A program made the translations under genes and the position numbers. Source: a virus. Taken from it: a stretch of DNA of 31,484 bases. The notes beneath the pieces are model-generated. The model had not been told where the DNA came from. It ran no database searches and saw only the letters and a program-made list of their open reading frames with translations. Positions 24,163 through 31,484 of the stretch are shown here, piece by piece (positions within the stretch are counted from its first letter, which is position 1; every line of letters starts with the position of its first letter). The stretch is taken from positions 1-31,484 of the IMG/VR virus record IMGVR_UViG_3300027852_001424, one strand, 5' to 3'.

Positions 24163-26343
24163 CTAAAAGTTTCCTGCTGCTACGTTGGCCCCTTGGCGAA
24201 CCTGGGGCTCGATGCCGCCTGCCGCGTTGGGACTGGTTGTTCGTTGTCCGCCTTGGAGCGCCTGGAGCGCCATGGCCTGCTGGGTTATTTCCTCGGTGGC
24301 CTGGTCCTGTTGTACTGCGGTCGCCATCATCTCCTTACTGGTCTGGAGCATCTGGGCATGGGTTTCGTAGTGCTGATTTACCAGGGTCTTGATATCGGTC
24401 GCATAATCCGGAAGGGCGGTATAATAATCCCGATGCTCGATCATGTGCTTCGGGTGATTCTCGTTGAGCTTGGGGATCACGGCCTGGCCGGTTGACATAA
24501 GGCGATTCTCTTCAGCAGGCGGCAACAGATCCATAGTACGCCCAACGAGTGCATTCTCTTCGCCGGTAAGACTCGGGGGCGGCTGATTGTTCATGAACTC
24601 CTCGTGCCCAAGAATCTCGTCAGAGTTGGGGATCTCCATCTCGTCAAGGAGCCTGCGGAACAGGGCTCGTTTATCGATGTTGAGCCCGCTCTCCGGTCCT
24701 GCAGATAAAAGGATCTGCATGACCTGGATAAGCTGCTGCTGACGCATCTGCTTGGATCCCACGGACGACGTATTCACGATATTGAAGTCATATTCGTTCT
24801 GGAGGGCGTCGGGCGACACATCCACGAAATCGTACTTGGTGGCGCCGGATGTGCTGAGGATACGAACCCGCTGGGCCTGGGTCAGGTATTGGGCGTTGAG
24901 GGCATGGACCATCATCGCCAAATCCCGGATGGAACGTTGGACAATCTGGCCTTTATGGGCAATCCGCTTCAGAGCCGCGTTCTGGATGATGGTGATACCG
25001 GAGGCGGTGTCGTTGAACCCGGTAGCACTGCGAAAATCCCCCCGTACGAAATCGTTCACGCCGGTTGCTGATTCAATGTCTCGGCGAATGTCGTCCTGGG
25101 ATTTGAATGCAGCTGGGTCAATTCCTGGAAAATGAAGCACTTCCACATCGTCCTGATCGTCCACATGAATGATCTGACCTGGCCGAGCAACAAGCTCACT
25201 TTCATCAATATCCGCTCCGCGTCTTGCCTTGAACATATTGTTCAACATACGGACCAGATTATCGTTCATAATGTTTCTCTGATCTCGTTGCTCAACCAGG
25301 AGAGATTCACAATATTCGATATCCCCGGTTCCATAGAATTCCCCAGGACAGGCGTTGATTCGGGCGTCCACGAAAGGGATCTTGTTGTGGGCGAAGGGTG
25401 TGGGTTCCGCGAGGAGGACGATGGGGTTCCCGTCCCCACCCGGCCCGCTGCCAGAAAGCGCGAGGATGACGTGGTATAACTGGCTCTTAGCCTTCTTCTT
25501 GTTGCATTTCTCTCCCTCGTCGCCTGCAGTCAATTCACCCCACCAGTCGATAATATGGACCTTTGAGCGGGACTGCATGGGAGCTCGCTGGTGGCCGGAG
25601 AGGTTCACCTCCTCCATGCGGTCCACGAGTCCCTTGTTGGGATTGGACGCGCCCTCAAGGCCATCGAATACGTTGTGGAGCAAACCAATCCGCTCCTTTT
25701 CGATCAATTCGAAAGGATCAACATACATCTCTTCGAAGGCGAACCGGGCGTTTCCAATGTGGCTAGCGTTGGGATCCACACCGAAGTTGTACAGATCCAC
25801 GACCCGGCCCTGGGGGTTAGACTCCAGGATGACTTCCGTAGTCAGGTCTTTCGCAGTCTCCTCGCCGGTTTCGTCGTCGACCTCGGTGACCGTCTCTGTC
25901 CGCCAGCCGGGTTTGTAGTTCCAATCGGCCTTATAGACGCTGGTACCGTACATGAGCAACTGGCGCACGAACCCCGACATGTCTTCGTAAATACGGAAGG
26001 AGTGACGAAATTGGTAGTCCAGAAGATCCTGCACGGAGCTTGCCGCAGCCTGGCCCTCGGGGGTCTTACCCAGCACCTCCACGAAGGTACCGCCCTCCAT
26101 GATCATGTCGATAATGAAGGATACCTGGACCTCTATGAATGTAAATGCTGTGGGGATAGCGGTTTTGGAGCAGTAGGGGTATTTGGTCTTATCGATGAAA
26201 TTGCGATAGAGCTTGTAGAACTGGAGCCATTCGATACTGCGCTCCGTGTCCCTGAATTCCCGTGCCCAGAGAACATCATCATAAACTTTTTGCGCAATTT
26301 CCTCTTCAGGAATAAGCGTCTTTGATGGTTTTCTTTTTGCCAA
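24163..26343 (-). CDS. Portal protein
   Basis: A 726-residue protein with the portal pattern of podoviruses: an N-terminal helical region with RNFIDKTKYPYCSKTAIPTAFTFIEVQV, a wing-like part (FVRQLLMYGTSVYKADW), the SKVHIIDWWGE strand, the clip-region GEFYGTGDIEYCESL then QRDQRNIMNDN, and the stem/crown helix DDIRRDIESATGV. The C-terminus is Gln-rich. It begins at TTG 26343 (no other start fits; AGGAG lies 9 nt upstream), which is unusual for a major virion gene. A predicted promoter lies 80-100 nt upstream. Length and order (terminase, portal, scaffold, capsid) fit well. Confidence 0.85.
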   Translation of the reverse strand: MAKRKPSKTLIPEEEIAQKVYDDVLWAREFRDTERSIEWLQFYKLYRNFIDKTKYPYCSKTAIPTAFTFIEVQVSFIIDMIMEGGTFVEVLGKTPEGQAAASSVQDLLDYQFRHSFRIYEDMSGFVRQLLMYGTSVYKADWNYKPGWRTETVTEVDDETGEETAKDLTTEVILESNPQGRVVDLYNFGVDPNASHIGNARFAFEEMYVDPFELIEKERIGLLHNVFDGLEGASNPNKGLVDRMEEVNLSGHQRAPMQSRSKVHIIDWWGELTAGDEGEKCNKKKAKSQLYHVILALSGSGPGGDGNPIVLLAEPTPFAHNKIPFVDARINACPGEFYGTGDIEYCESLLVEQRDQRNIMNDNLVRMLNNMFKARRGADIDESELVARPGQIIHVDDQDDVEVLHFPGIDPAAFKSQDDIRRDIESATGVNDFVRGDFRSATGFNDTASGITIIQNAALKRIAHKGQIVQRSIRDLAMMVHALNAQYLTQAQRVRILSTSGATKYDFVDVSPDALQNEYDFNIVNTSSVGSKQMRQQQLIQVMQILLSAGPESGLNIDKRALFRRLLDEMEIPNSDEILGHEEFMNNQPPPSLTGEENALVGRTMDLLPPAEENRLMSTGQAVIPKLNENHPKHMIEHRDYYTALPDYATDIKTLVNQHYETHAQMLQTSKEMMATAVQQDQATEEITQQAMALQALQGGQRTTSPNAAGGIEPQVRQGANVAAGNF

Positions 26344-26360
26344 CGCAAAATTCTCCTGCG

Positions 26361-26395
26361 TAAGAACTTAGGGTCAACACCATCAATTGTTCTTA
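26361..26395 (-). repeat. Inverted repeat in the portal leader
   Basis: TAAGAAC (26389-26395 on the minus strand) and GTTCTTA (26361-26367) are perfect 7-base complements separated by 21 nt, just before the portal ribosome site. It could be a weak hairpin or operator in the 5' leader made from the predicted promoter. Confidence 0.3.
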
Positions 26396-26419
26396 TTCCA
26401 TTATCGTGCTTGAAGTATA

Positions 26420-26448
26420 GTTTTATGCAACTTAGAGGATTCTGTCAA
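26420..26448 (-). promoter_or_regulatory. Predicted sigma70-type promoter of the structural operon
   Basis: On the minus strand a perfect -35 TTGACA (26443-26448) is followed after 17 nt by TAAAAC (26420-26425, 4 of 6). Transcription would start near 26412, giving a leader of about 70 nt before the portal TTG. It sits 10 nt after the terminase stop in the longest gap of the window (115 nt). Its -10 begins TAAA, as does the recombination promoter. Confidence 0.5.
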
Positions 26449-26458
26449 TGGAAAACTT

Positions 26459-28039
26459 TTATTGGGCTCGATAAGTGTAGCCGGTTTGAAACCCGCGCCT
26501 GGAGCGGTAGACCTCGGGAGCGACATGGTAGGGGACACGGGTGAGCTTGTTCTTTGTTGGGAGCCGCATCTTGCTGATGGCGTCCGCGAGCAGGTCCAGG
26601 AAATCATCGTTGGCCCCGTTGGGGTATTCTCGGAGTTCTTTCTTGAGCTGGTAGATTTCTCCTAAATCATCCCTTGCAAAGACCTTACCGTTTTTGAGGA
26701 AGGGTTGTATGCTATCATGGCGGTCTTTCTTGCCAGAATGGCGGCTTCTTTTGATGGGAACGATGGTGAACCGCATCTCACGGTCCTTCTTGGCTTTCTC
26801 CATGTAGAACGAGAGCCATTTGGAGAAACACACCTCTTCCACACCGATCTTCCGGATGTTGTATGCCTGCTGGAGGGCGAAGATCTTCTCGATGATTTCG
26901 TCGGGGTTCCACCATCCCCGCAGGAGTTCCTTGATGTAGAAGTTGCTCTGGGCGTCGGCCGCGAACACACCGATGGCCGTGGGGTCACCTTTACGCTTCT
27001 TCTCGGTAGCGGCCGGATCCACGAACATCATGTAGCTGAAGGGTTGGCGCCGTTTCAGCCACTCGCTATCCTCGCTGAAATATTTAAGATCGCCTGGGTT
27101 CAGTGTAACATCCCCATCGGGCACTGGATTATTCATGTAAAGACAACTAAATTTATACTCATGCTGTTTGCGACGAAGTGCATCAAGAGCTTCAGGTGGA
27201 AACTCTTCTGGAAACAAATGCTTGGTATATTCACTCCCTGTTTCTGGATCTTTTTCTTTCCAATAGGCAGAAGTGATCATCACCTCAAATGTAGGATGTT
27301 TCTTATTCTCTTGAATAAGATCATTATACAAATCATCAAACGCCCATCGCGTTCCCACAATATGATGCCACGGAAGATTATCTTTGTTAATGGATGTCGT
27401 AGAAAGCGAAGTCACATAATTTTCATAGATCTTTTGTCTTAAGGCTGCTGTTGCCACATTTTTATCATCTACTATATCATCAAAACTGATAATGTCGTAG
27501 TGACGGGAAACAATAGCTTTGTCTACAGAAGCTGTTTCAAAGGTGTGCATACGAATGGTTTTATTAGTTCGGGCAGGAGTCGTAAAATAATCGGTGGTTC
27601 CTTCCTGGCTTTTCCGAGAAGGCGTATGTTCAGGAAACAAATGTTGAAACTTCTCGTTGGTACAAAAATGAGCACGAATCTCCCGAAGAAAGGATTCGCT
27701 GTTGCCCAAGGTATCCGCATTGATACAAATGGTAATATTAGGATCCACTAACGCCATCCTGATCTTTCCGCTAACAGTGATCAGGGTGGTTTTGAAATGT
27801 TTTCTAGGATGGAGGTGAAGTTGATTCTTATAAAGATTTTTGTCATAAAATCGACACAGAGCACGATGGAAATAGTTTTTAAGTCTCTTGTATCCCAACA
27901 CGTACTTGGCAAGATAATATGTGTCCCTCAGAGCCAGTTCTCTTTCAACATCGCGCGACAAGCGGAGTTTCTGTCCCTCACTTAATCCGTCAATGATCGC
28001 GTCTTTATTTTTTAGAACATCACTTCGGGACACATGCAT
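26459..28039 (-). CDS. terL: Large terminase subunit
   Basis: A 526-residue packaging motor protein. The N-terminal ATPase has a P-loop-like HPRKHFKTT (77-85), Walker B HYDIISFDDIVDD (180-192, D187/D188) and the coupling-type GTRW (229-232). The C-terminal RNase H-fold nuclease has D341 in FVDPAAT, E401/E402 in IGVEEVC and the D478/D479/D482 set in GANDDFLDLLADAI. These are the full catalytic sets. The Walker A departs from classical GxxxxGK[ST] but keeps K83-T84. It lies upstream of portal, the usual order. ATG at 28039 directly follows the stop of the previous small gene. Confidence 0.92.
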   Translation of the reverse strand: MHVSRSDVLKNKDAIIDGLSEGQKLRLSRDVERELALRDTYYLAKYVLGYKRLKNYFHRALCRFYDKNLYKNQLHLHPRKHFKTTLITVSGKIRMALVDPNITICINADTLGNSESFLREIRAHFCTNEKFQHLFPEHTPSRKSQEGTTDYFTTPARTNKTIRMHTFETASVDKAIVSRHYDIISFDDIVDDKNVATAALRQKIYENYVTSLSTTSINKDNLPWHHIVGTRWAFDDLYNDLIQENKKHPTFEVMITSAYWKEKDPETGSEYTKHLFPEEFPPEALDALRRKQHEYKFSCLYMNNPVPDGDVTLNPGDLKYFSEDSEWLKRRQPFSYMMFVDPAATEKKRKGDPTAIGVFAADAQSNFYIKELLRGWWNPDEIIEKIFALQQAYNIRKIGVEEVCFSKWLSFYMEKAKKDREMRFTIVPIKRSRHSGKKDRHDSIQPFLKNGKVFARDDLGEIYQLKKELREYPNGANDDFLDLLADAISKMRLPTKNKLTRVPYHVAPEVYRSRRGFQTGYTYRAQ

Positions 28040-28231
28040 TTACTCAACGACCTCATACGATATATTGTATTCTCTCAACTCGCCCTCAACTTGCGTTCTC
28101 TCCATTGGAGATATGATCAAATTAGGAAATATCTTAGAAAACATGGAATACCTCCTGGAAGTGTCCATCATTTCCTGTATATATTTCTCAAGCAATTCTG
28201 GTGTCAATACGTCATCTTTAGATTTACTCAT
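28040..28231 (-). CDS. Small protein preceding terminase
   Basis: A 63-residue protein, charged and helical (LTPELLEKYIQEMMDTSRRYSMFSKIF, then SPMERTQVEGELREYNISYEVVE), whose stop codon abuts the terminase ATG. It starts 2 nt after the TAG that ends the interrupted lipoprotein gene. It could be a small terminase accessory. No family was recognised. The ribosome site AAGGA is distant (about 14 nt), so start is moderately certain. Confidence 0.6.
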   Translation of the reverse strand: MSKSKDDVLTPELLEKYIQEMMDTSRRYSMFSKIFPNLIISPMERTQVEGELREYNISYEVVE

Positions 28232-28233
28232 AA

Positions 28234-28551
28234 CTATGTTTCTTTTCCTTTCGGCTTGGTTATCTTAATCCTTCCCAGAACCTCCCGAAGTGCAAGAAAG
28301 AGGGGTCGTGAGGCTCCCAGTCCAGCAAGTCCGGCCAGCCACATGAACCAATCGTTCGCATCTTCCGTTTTTCCCAGAATGGACGATATCTGTCCCTGGG
28401 CTTTTTCTGAAAGCGGTACGACCTAAATATGGGTTTGCCCTGTTTCGGCATCGGTGGTGAGGTCGACATCTTTAACCCCCAACATTCCGCAACCTGAAAA
28501 CGGAAAAGAGAAAATAATGATCAAGAGGCCTGTTTGGATCTTTTTGTACAT
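28234..28551 (-). CDS. Lipoprotein plus C-terminal TM segment with internal TAG: possible one-piece spanin
   Basis: Not reported as one open frame because of an in-frame TAG at 28423-28425. The reading frame from ATG 28551 (CGGAG ribosome site 8 nt upstream) encodes MYKKIQTG, a hydrophobic stretch and lipobox FSGC (C21), i.e. a type II signal peptide. The ectodomain then meets TAG at codon 43. The same frame continues without another stop for 62 codons: VVPLSEKAQGQISSILGK, then the membrane segment DWFMWLAGLAGLGASRPLF (about residues 69-88), and a positively charged tail ending KPKGKET, to a final TAG at 28234-28236. N-terminal lipid anchor plus C-terminal inner-membrane segment is the design of unimolecular spanins, which fuse outer and inner membranes in lysis. 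TAG terminates portal, capsid and other genes here, so recoding is unlikely; readthrough, mutation or sequencing error are possible. Confidence 0.55.
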
Positions 28552-28552
28552 A

Positions 28553-28798
28553 TCATTTGCTCCGATCTAAATAATGATCTGCATCTTTAGCTTTTTTGGA
28601 CAAGCACCCATTTAAATACCTTTCTTCTGCAATACATTCCCAATTCCTCACCTGTCCTATAGTCACATGATCCTCATCTTCACCAATTGAAAAAAAAGCA
28701 ATCCCCCCCTTTTCGGTGTAATAACGTTCCGCTTTAATTTTAAATACCGTGTACCCTGTTCTTTTAACAACAAAAGTCTTCAGTTCAACATCTTCCAT
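28553..28798 (-). CDS. Small protein of unknown function
   Basis: An 81-residue protein from ATG 28798 (GGAG 8 nt upstream; a longer start at 28816 lacks support). Strands VELKTFVVKRTGYTVFKIKAERYY and GIAFFSIGEDEDHVTIGQV form an SH3-like or OB-like small beta fold, then a Cys-containing helix. The stop lies just before the lipoprotein ATG. No family is recognised. Confidence 0.6.
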   Translation of the reverse strand: MEDVELKTFVVKRTGYTVFKIKAERYYTEKGGIAFFSIGEDEDHVTIGQVRNWECIAEERYLNGCLSKKAKDADHYLDRSK

Positions 28799-28799
28799 T

Positions 28800-29066
28800 C
28801 TACGTACTCCAATCAATCAAATCGAACCGTGCCTTGTACCGAGCACTACCGGGGGTAAAGAACTGTCGCTTACCCGGACCGCGCTTATCCACTTCATCCC
28901 AATTCGAAAGAGGCTGTATCAGAGGGGTGTCTTCATCCATAGGCTTTGGACTACCCGCTTGGAACTTCGCTGATTTGAGTTCCGGCCCATTGAGAATTGC
29001 GTCTACTTTTTGGAGGTTCGCGTTTGTCGTCTTCAGTTTATGGACGGTTTGCTGATCGAGAACCAT
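28800..29066 (-). CDS. Small basic protein of unknown function
   Basis: An 88-residue protein with an N-terminal helix (QQTVHKLKTTNANLQKVDAILNG) and a basic, proline- and glycine-rich C-terminal half (KRGPGKRQFFTPGSARYKARFDLIDW). The ATG follows GGAGG and it ends with TAG next to the following ATG. It is in the cluster between the candidate small terminase and the terminase large subunit. I recognise no family. Confidence 0.55.
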   Translation of the reverse strand: MVLDQQTVHKLKTTNANLQKVDAILNGPELKSAKFQAGSPKPMDEDTPLIQPLSNWDEVDKRGPGKRQFFTPGSARYKARFDLIDWST

Positions 29067-29069
29067 GGA

Positions 29070-29795
29070 TTAGTCTTCCTCCAATACAGCCTGTGTTCTG
29101 TCTTCGAATTCGTCGAGCATTTCATCAATCTCCGCGTTGGAGGTGTCCTGGATGTCCACCACATGGGCGATTACTTCGTTCACCTGATCGCCAGCGTCTT
29201 TCAAATCCTTGTTTTTTACGCCACCAGCCGCTCGCTTGATGTCGCTTGCCGGATCCGCCCTTCGGAGACATTCAAGGGTCTTGGCCACCAGACTGACATC
29301 GCCCATGGTCACCGGCACCCCGTTGGTCACGGCCTGCGTCACCACCCCGTCCAGGAGCAGAGCGGTGTTTGCGGCGATGTTGTGGTACTTCTGGTTCACG
29401 GGATTCGCGGCGAGCTCCTGCTGGATATGGAGGTGGGAACGGAGGGTCTGGGTCAGATGGGTGTCGCGTTCCTGCTCGAGGCGATGCTCCTCTCTGGTGA
29501 TGTAGTGGTCGATGAACATCACGGGGATGTCGTAGCGGAGGTTGCTTTTCACGAGGGCGCGGAGATGGTGGATGTCTGCTGCGGTGCCGGTGATGTAGAG
29601 ATAATCCACCTGCTGCCATACCGCGGGCGGAACGGAATCGTACTTCATCTGGAACTCGTGGGAGACCATGGAGCCGGAAGGGGCGGACGGGACCACACCG
29701 GGCCTGTACCGGGCGATATCGAAGCTGAACGTGGTGGTGCCGGGTCTGGGCGGTTTCACGGCAACCGGGGCATCTTTTGTGTCTTCTGGCTCCAA
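29070..29795 (-). CDS. Candidate small terminase subunit
   Basis: About 241 residues from TTG 29795, chosen because AAGGAGG lies 5 nt upstream; the frame to TTG 29831 has no ribosome site. After a disordered Pro/Thr-rich N-terminus, QQVDYLYITGTAADIHHLRALVKS resembles a helix-turn-helix, followed by long charged helices (REEHRLEQERDTHLTQTLRSHLHIQQEL), then TMGDVSLVAKTLECLRR, and a highly acidic C-terminus (EIDEMLDEFEDRTQ). Small terminases have an N-terminal DNA-binding domain, a helical oligomerisation core, and an acidic tail for the large subunit. It lies at the head of the packaging gene cluster, but four genes separate it from terL. This is an inference from pattern and place. Confidence 0.45.
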   Translation of the reverse strand: MEPEDTKDAPVAVKPPRPGTTTFSFDIARYRPGVVPSAPSGSMVSHEFQMKYDSVPPAVWQQVDYLYITGTAADIHHLRALVKSNLRYDIPVMFIDHYITREEHRLEQERDTHLTQTLRSHLHIQQELAANPVNQKYHNIAANTALLLDGVVTQAVTNGVPVTMGDVSLVAKTLECLRRADPASDIKRAAGGVKNKDLKDAGDQVNEVIAHVVDIQDTSNAEIDEMLDEFEDRTQAVLEED

Positions 29796-29815
29796 CAGAA
29801 CCTCCTTTTGTGGTA

Positions 29816-29844
29816 AATTAACCCCAAACAACCCGTTTTGTAAA
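29816..29844 (-). promoter_or_regulatory. Weak candidate promoter for the packaging operon
   Basis: On the minus strand TTTACA (29839-29844) and TTAATT (29816-29821) are spaced by 17 nt in the 62-nt gap between the divergent genes at 29795 and 29858. The -10 matches only 3 of 6, so this is a low-confidence site; the gap is nevertheless the only place where the divergent pair could be separately controlled. Confidence 0.25.
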
Positions 29845-29857
29845 GGAATTTCTTATC

Positions 29858-30556
29858 ATGAGCAATAATCTTGTTTCCATATGCATGCCCTATTTCAACC
29901 GTATTGAACCACTTAAAAAGACTTTACAATCATACCAAGATTGCGGGTACTTCGAATCAAAGACTTTTTCGGTGGAGGTTTGTATTTGCGATGACGGGTC
30001 CACCAAGGAGCCGATCACAGAGATTGAGCCGCGTCCATGGCTCAAAACGCTCCAACTTCCAGCGAAGGAGTCCTGGAAATGCGCTTGCGTTCCCATCAAC
30101 CGGTCCGTGGAGATGTCTTCAGGGGCGCTTATCTTGCTCACCAGCCCGGAGGTCATGCACCCCAAACCCATCCTCTGGGAAATGTTCAGCAAACTGAGTG
30201 ACTGGAAAGACACGGTTCTTGCCTGCGTGAAGAACTTCAACGGAAACAAGATAAGCTGGTACAGCCACCCTGTGCACCGGCCTGCGCGGTACTGGTGGTG
30301 CCAGATGATGAACCGCGAACTCTTTGACAAGGTGCATGGGTTTGATGAGTCCTATCGAAACGGAAGAGGGTGGGAGGATGATGATTTTGTGGAGCGGCTT
30401 GACAAGGCGAAATCCCAATGGAAATGGATCGACGAAGACCACTATGTGGAACACCTTTTTCTGGGAGGGAAGCCTGCCGAGGTGTTACGGAAGGGTGAAA
30501 ACAAGAAACGGTTTTTCAAGAAATATGGGAAAAAGGACACGCGGGGATTTATATAA
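29858..30556 (+). CDS. GT-A fold glycosyltransferase (family 2-like)
   Basis: A 232-residue glycosyltransferase, the only plus-strand gene. VSICMPYFNR (6-15) and CICDDGST (42-49) are the nucleotide-sugar-binding strands. The NRSVEMSSGALILLTSPEV block (81-99) is where the usual DxD lies, but here reads T-S-P-E. The segment GFDESYRNGRGWEDDDFVERL (161-181) is the catalytic acceptor/ED loop as in galactosyltransferase-type C-terminal domains. The C-terminus is basic. It may glycosylate host surface glycans or phage proteins. It converges with the radical SAM gene (8-nt overlap) and diverges from the packaging operon. Opposite orientation to all others suggests a moron-type cargo gene. Confidence 0.85.
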   Translation: MSNNLVSICMPYFNRIEPLKKTLQSYQDCGYFESKTFSVEVCICDDGSTKEPITEIEPRPWLKTLQLPAKESWKCACVPINRSVEMSSGALILLTSPEVMHPKPILWEMFSKLSDWKDTVLACVKNFNGNKISWYSHPVHRPARYWWCQMMNRELFDKVHGFDESYRNGRGWEDDDFVERLDKAKSQWKWIDEDHYVEHLFLGGKPAEVLRKGENKKRFFKKYGKKDTRGFI

Positions 30557-31484
30557 AAAATTTGCTCTCAAGATGATGTACCGCCTTTACGGAAGACAGG
30601 AGATTATTGCTTTTCCAGTAGAAGCAATACCTGCACATTCCTCCGCAAAAGGGTTCTTGATTTTTTACACGGTCCATGAAGCTTGATAAATCCCGGAGCC
30701 CCAGGTTTTCTTTGGGGTATTTCCGGCCCACCTTGTCCACGGCGTATTGCACCCCGCAACACGGATAGAACTCCCCGTCCACGTCCACCTTGGGATGCAG
30801 GAGCCCCAGCCAGCATTGCCCCGATCCGCGTTTAGACACTTGGCGATCTTGTACTATCACGTTTGGGCGTTCCTGAAAAACGGAAGGAATAGGAGATGGA
30901 GAAAGGATATCATTGCCAATGCGTAGATGGGTTATTTTTCCTTCTTTCGCCATACGCACCAACTCCCAAAGGTTCCTGTTTTCGCGGTCCACTTCGCGCC
31001 ACATCCACGAGAACCCCACCCTTGCCCCTTCCGGTATAAGAGGCAGTTCCTTGCGCTCCCCGTCAAACGAGACCCGGATCCAGTCAAACATGCCCTGCTG
31101 CCTGAATATCGGAAAAGAGGAAAGATTGAGTCCGTTCGTTACGAGCCCCACCTTGATGTTGCAAGTTGTTAGATAGGCCACGAAACCCTCAAAATGGGGA
31201 TGGAGCGTGGGTTCGCCTCCCCCGGTCAGGGTAACCGCCTTCAGGCGTCCGAAACTCTGCAACTCTCCCATGATCTCCAGAAACATATCTTTGCTCATAT
31301 CCGGCATCTTCATGTCACGCTCCGACACGCAACAATACGAGCATTTCAATTGGCATCGGTTCGTCGGATTGAGCGACACATGCTCCGGCACGAACCGGTC
31401 CGCGCCCTTCCGCAACAAAGACCACAGAAGCTTGAGCGGATAATGGCCCGCCACCACCACATCATCTTTGTTCAAAACAATACC
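30549..31484 (-). CDS. Radical SAM enzyme with SPASM-like C-terminus (5' end cut by window)
   Basis: At least 308 residues counted from TTG 31475; the frame stays open to the window edge, so the true start may lie outside. The iron-sulfur motif CQLKCSYC (C41, C45, C48) binds the catalytic [4Fe-4S] cluster, GGGEPT (85-90) contacts SAM, and LVTNGL and VSFDGE are further barrel strands. C-terminal cysteines (C221, C239, C240, C277, C281, C284) form a SPASM-like auxiliary cluster site. Such enzymes often modify peptides or sugars. The convergent glycosyltransferase next door may share a pathway. Substrate is unknown. Confidence 0.85.
   Translation of the reverse strand, partial: GIVLNKDDVVVAGHYPLKLLWSLLRKGADRFVPEHVSLNPTNRCQLKCSYCCVSERDMKMPDMSKDMFLEIMGELQSFGRLKAVTLTGGGEPTLHPHFEGFVAYLTTCNIKVGLVTNGLNLSSFPIFRQQGMFDWIRVSFDGERKELPLIPEGARVGFSWMWREVDRENRNLWELVRMAKEGKITHLRIGNDILSPSPIPSVFQERPNVIVQDRQVSKRGSGQCWLGLLHPKVDVDGEFYPCCGVQYAVDKVGRKYPKENLGLRDLSSFMDRVKNQEPFCGGMCRYCFYWKSNNLLSSVKAVHHLESKFFI

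Noticed and set aside
28423-28425. TAG read as an amino acid by genome-wide recoding
   Set aside because: TAG ends portal, capsid and several other clear genes at the expected length, and no suppressor tRNA was seen in the window; local readthrough or mutation remains possible.
28260-28469. 69-residue minus-strand frame beginning with many prolines and basic residues
   Set aside because: It is out of phase with the lipoprotein/TM frame, has low-complexity character and only a poor G-run ribosome site, whereas the other frame has a signal peptide, lipobox and membrane segment.
29796-29857. Strong divergent promoter pair between packaging and transferase genes
   Set aside because: Only one poor box pair could be found and no second one on the plus strand, so only a weak candidate is listed.
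1-31484. CRISPR array, tRNA, rRNA or insertion sequence
   Set aside because: No spaced direct repeats, cloverleaf-like stretch or transposase frame was seen; intergenic gaps are too short for most of these.

Overview
The window is about 31 kb of a tailed bacteriophage genome, or a prophage-like segment. The layout and the portal, adaptor, nozzle and ejection genes point to a podovirus (short tail) with a T7-like virion plan and an SU10-type capsid protein. The host is probably a diderm (Gram-negative) bacterium: strong Shine-Dalgarno sites are used throughout and a small gene carries a lipoprotein signal peptide. Nearly everything is on the minus strand, tightly packed with short overlaps, so the genome reads from right to left. 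I saw no tRNA, rRNA, CRISPR array or insertion sequence, and no gene-free stretch longer than about 115 bases.

Right end (31484-29070): a radical SAM enzyme (minus, running off the window edge) and a GT-A glycosyltransferase (plus, the only plus-strand gene) converge tail to tail and look like accessory cargo. Next comes a candidate small terminase, then small genes of unknown function. One of these (28234-28551) reads as a lipoprotein followed by a C-terminal membrane segment, the topology of a one-piece spanin, but is interrupted by an in-frame TAG.

Packaging and head (28231-20503): large terminase, a predicted promoter, portal (TTG start), two overlapping small genes, scaffold, major capsid protein, a strong predicted terminator directly after the capsid gene, a basic 159-residue protein and small beta-rich proteins.

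Tail (20152-10453): another small beta-rich protein, a fibre, a Cys-containing mini protein, a parallel beta-helix tailspike, an adaptor, and a 1462-residue nozzle-like protein with a LamG-like N-terminal half. Ejection (10448-4383): proteins of 204, about 606 and about 1203 residues mirror the order and sizes of T7 gp14, gp15 and gp16.

Left end (4380-1): a Rossmann-fold MptE/DUF115-like protein, a membrane coiled-coil protein, then a recombination operon: a ribbon-helix-helix-like protein behind a predicted promoter plus inverted repeat, a Cas4/RecB-like nuclease with four cysteines, a small membrane protein, a Sak4-like ATPase, a DUF669-like ssDNA-binding protein ending in an SSB-type tip, and a RuvC-like resolvase. 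Together these could form a complete phage annealing, resection and resolution pathway. All functions come from reading motifs and gene order; no database search was possible.
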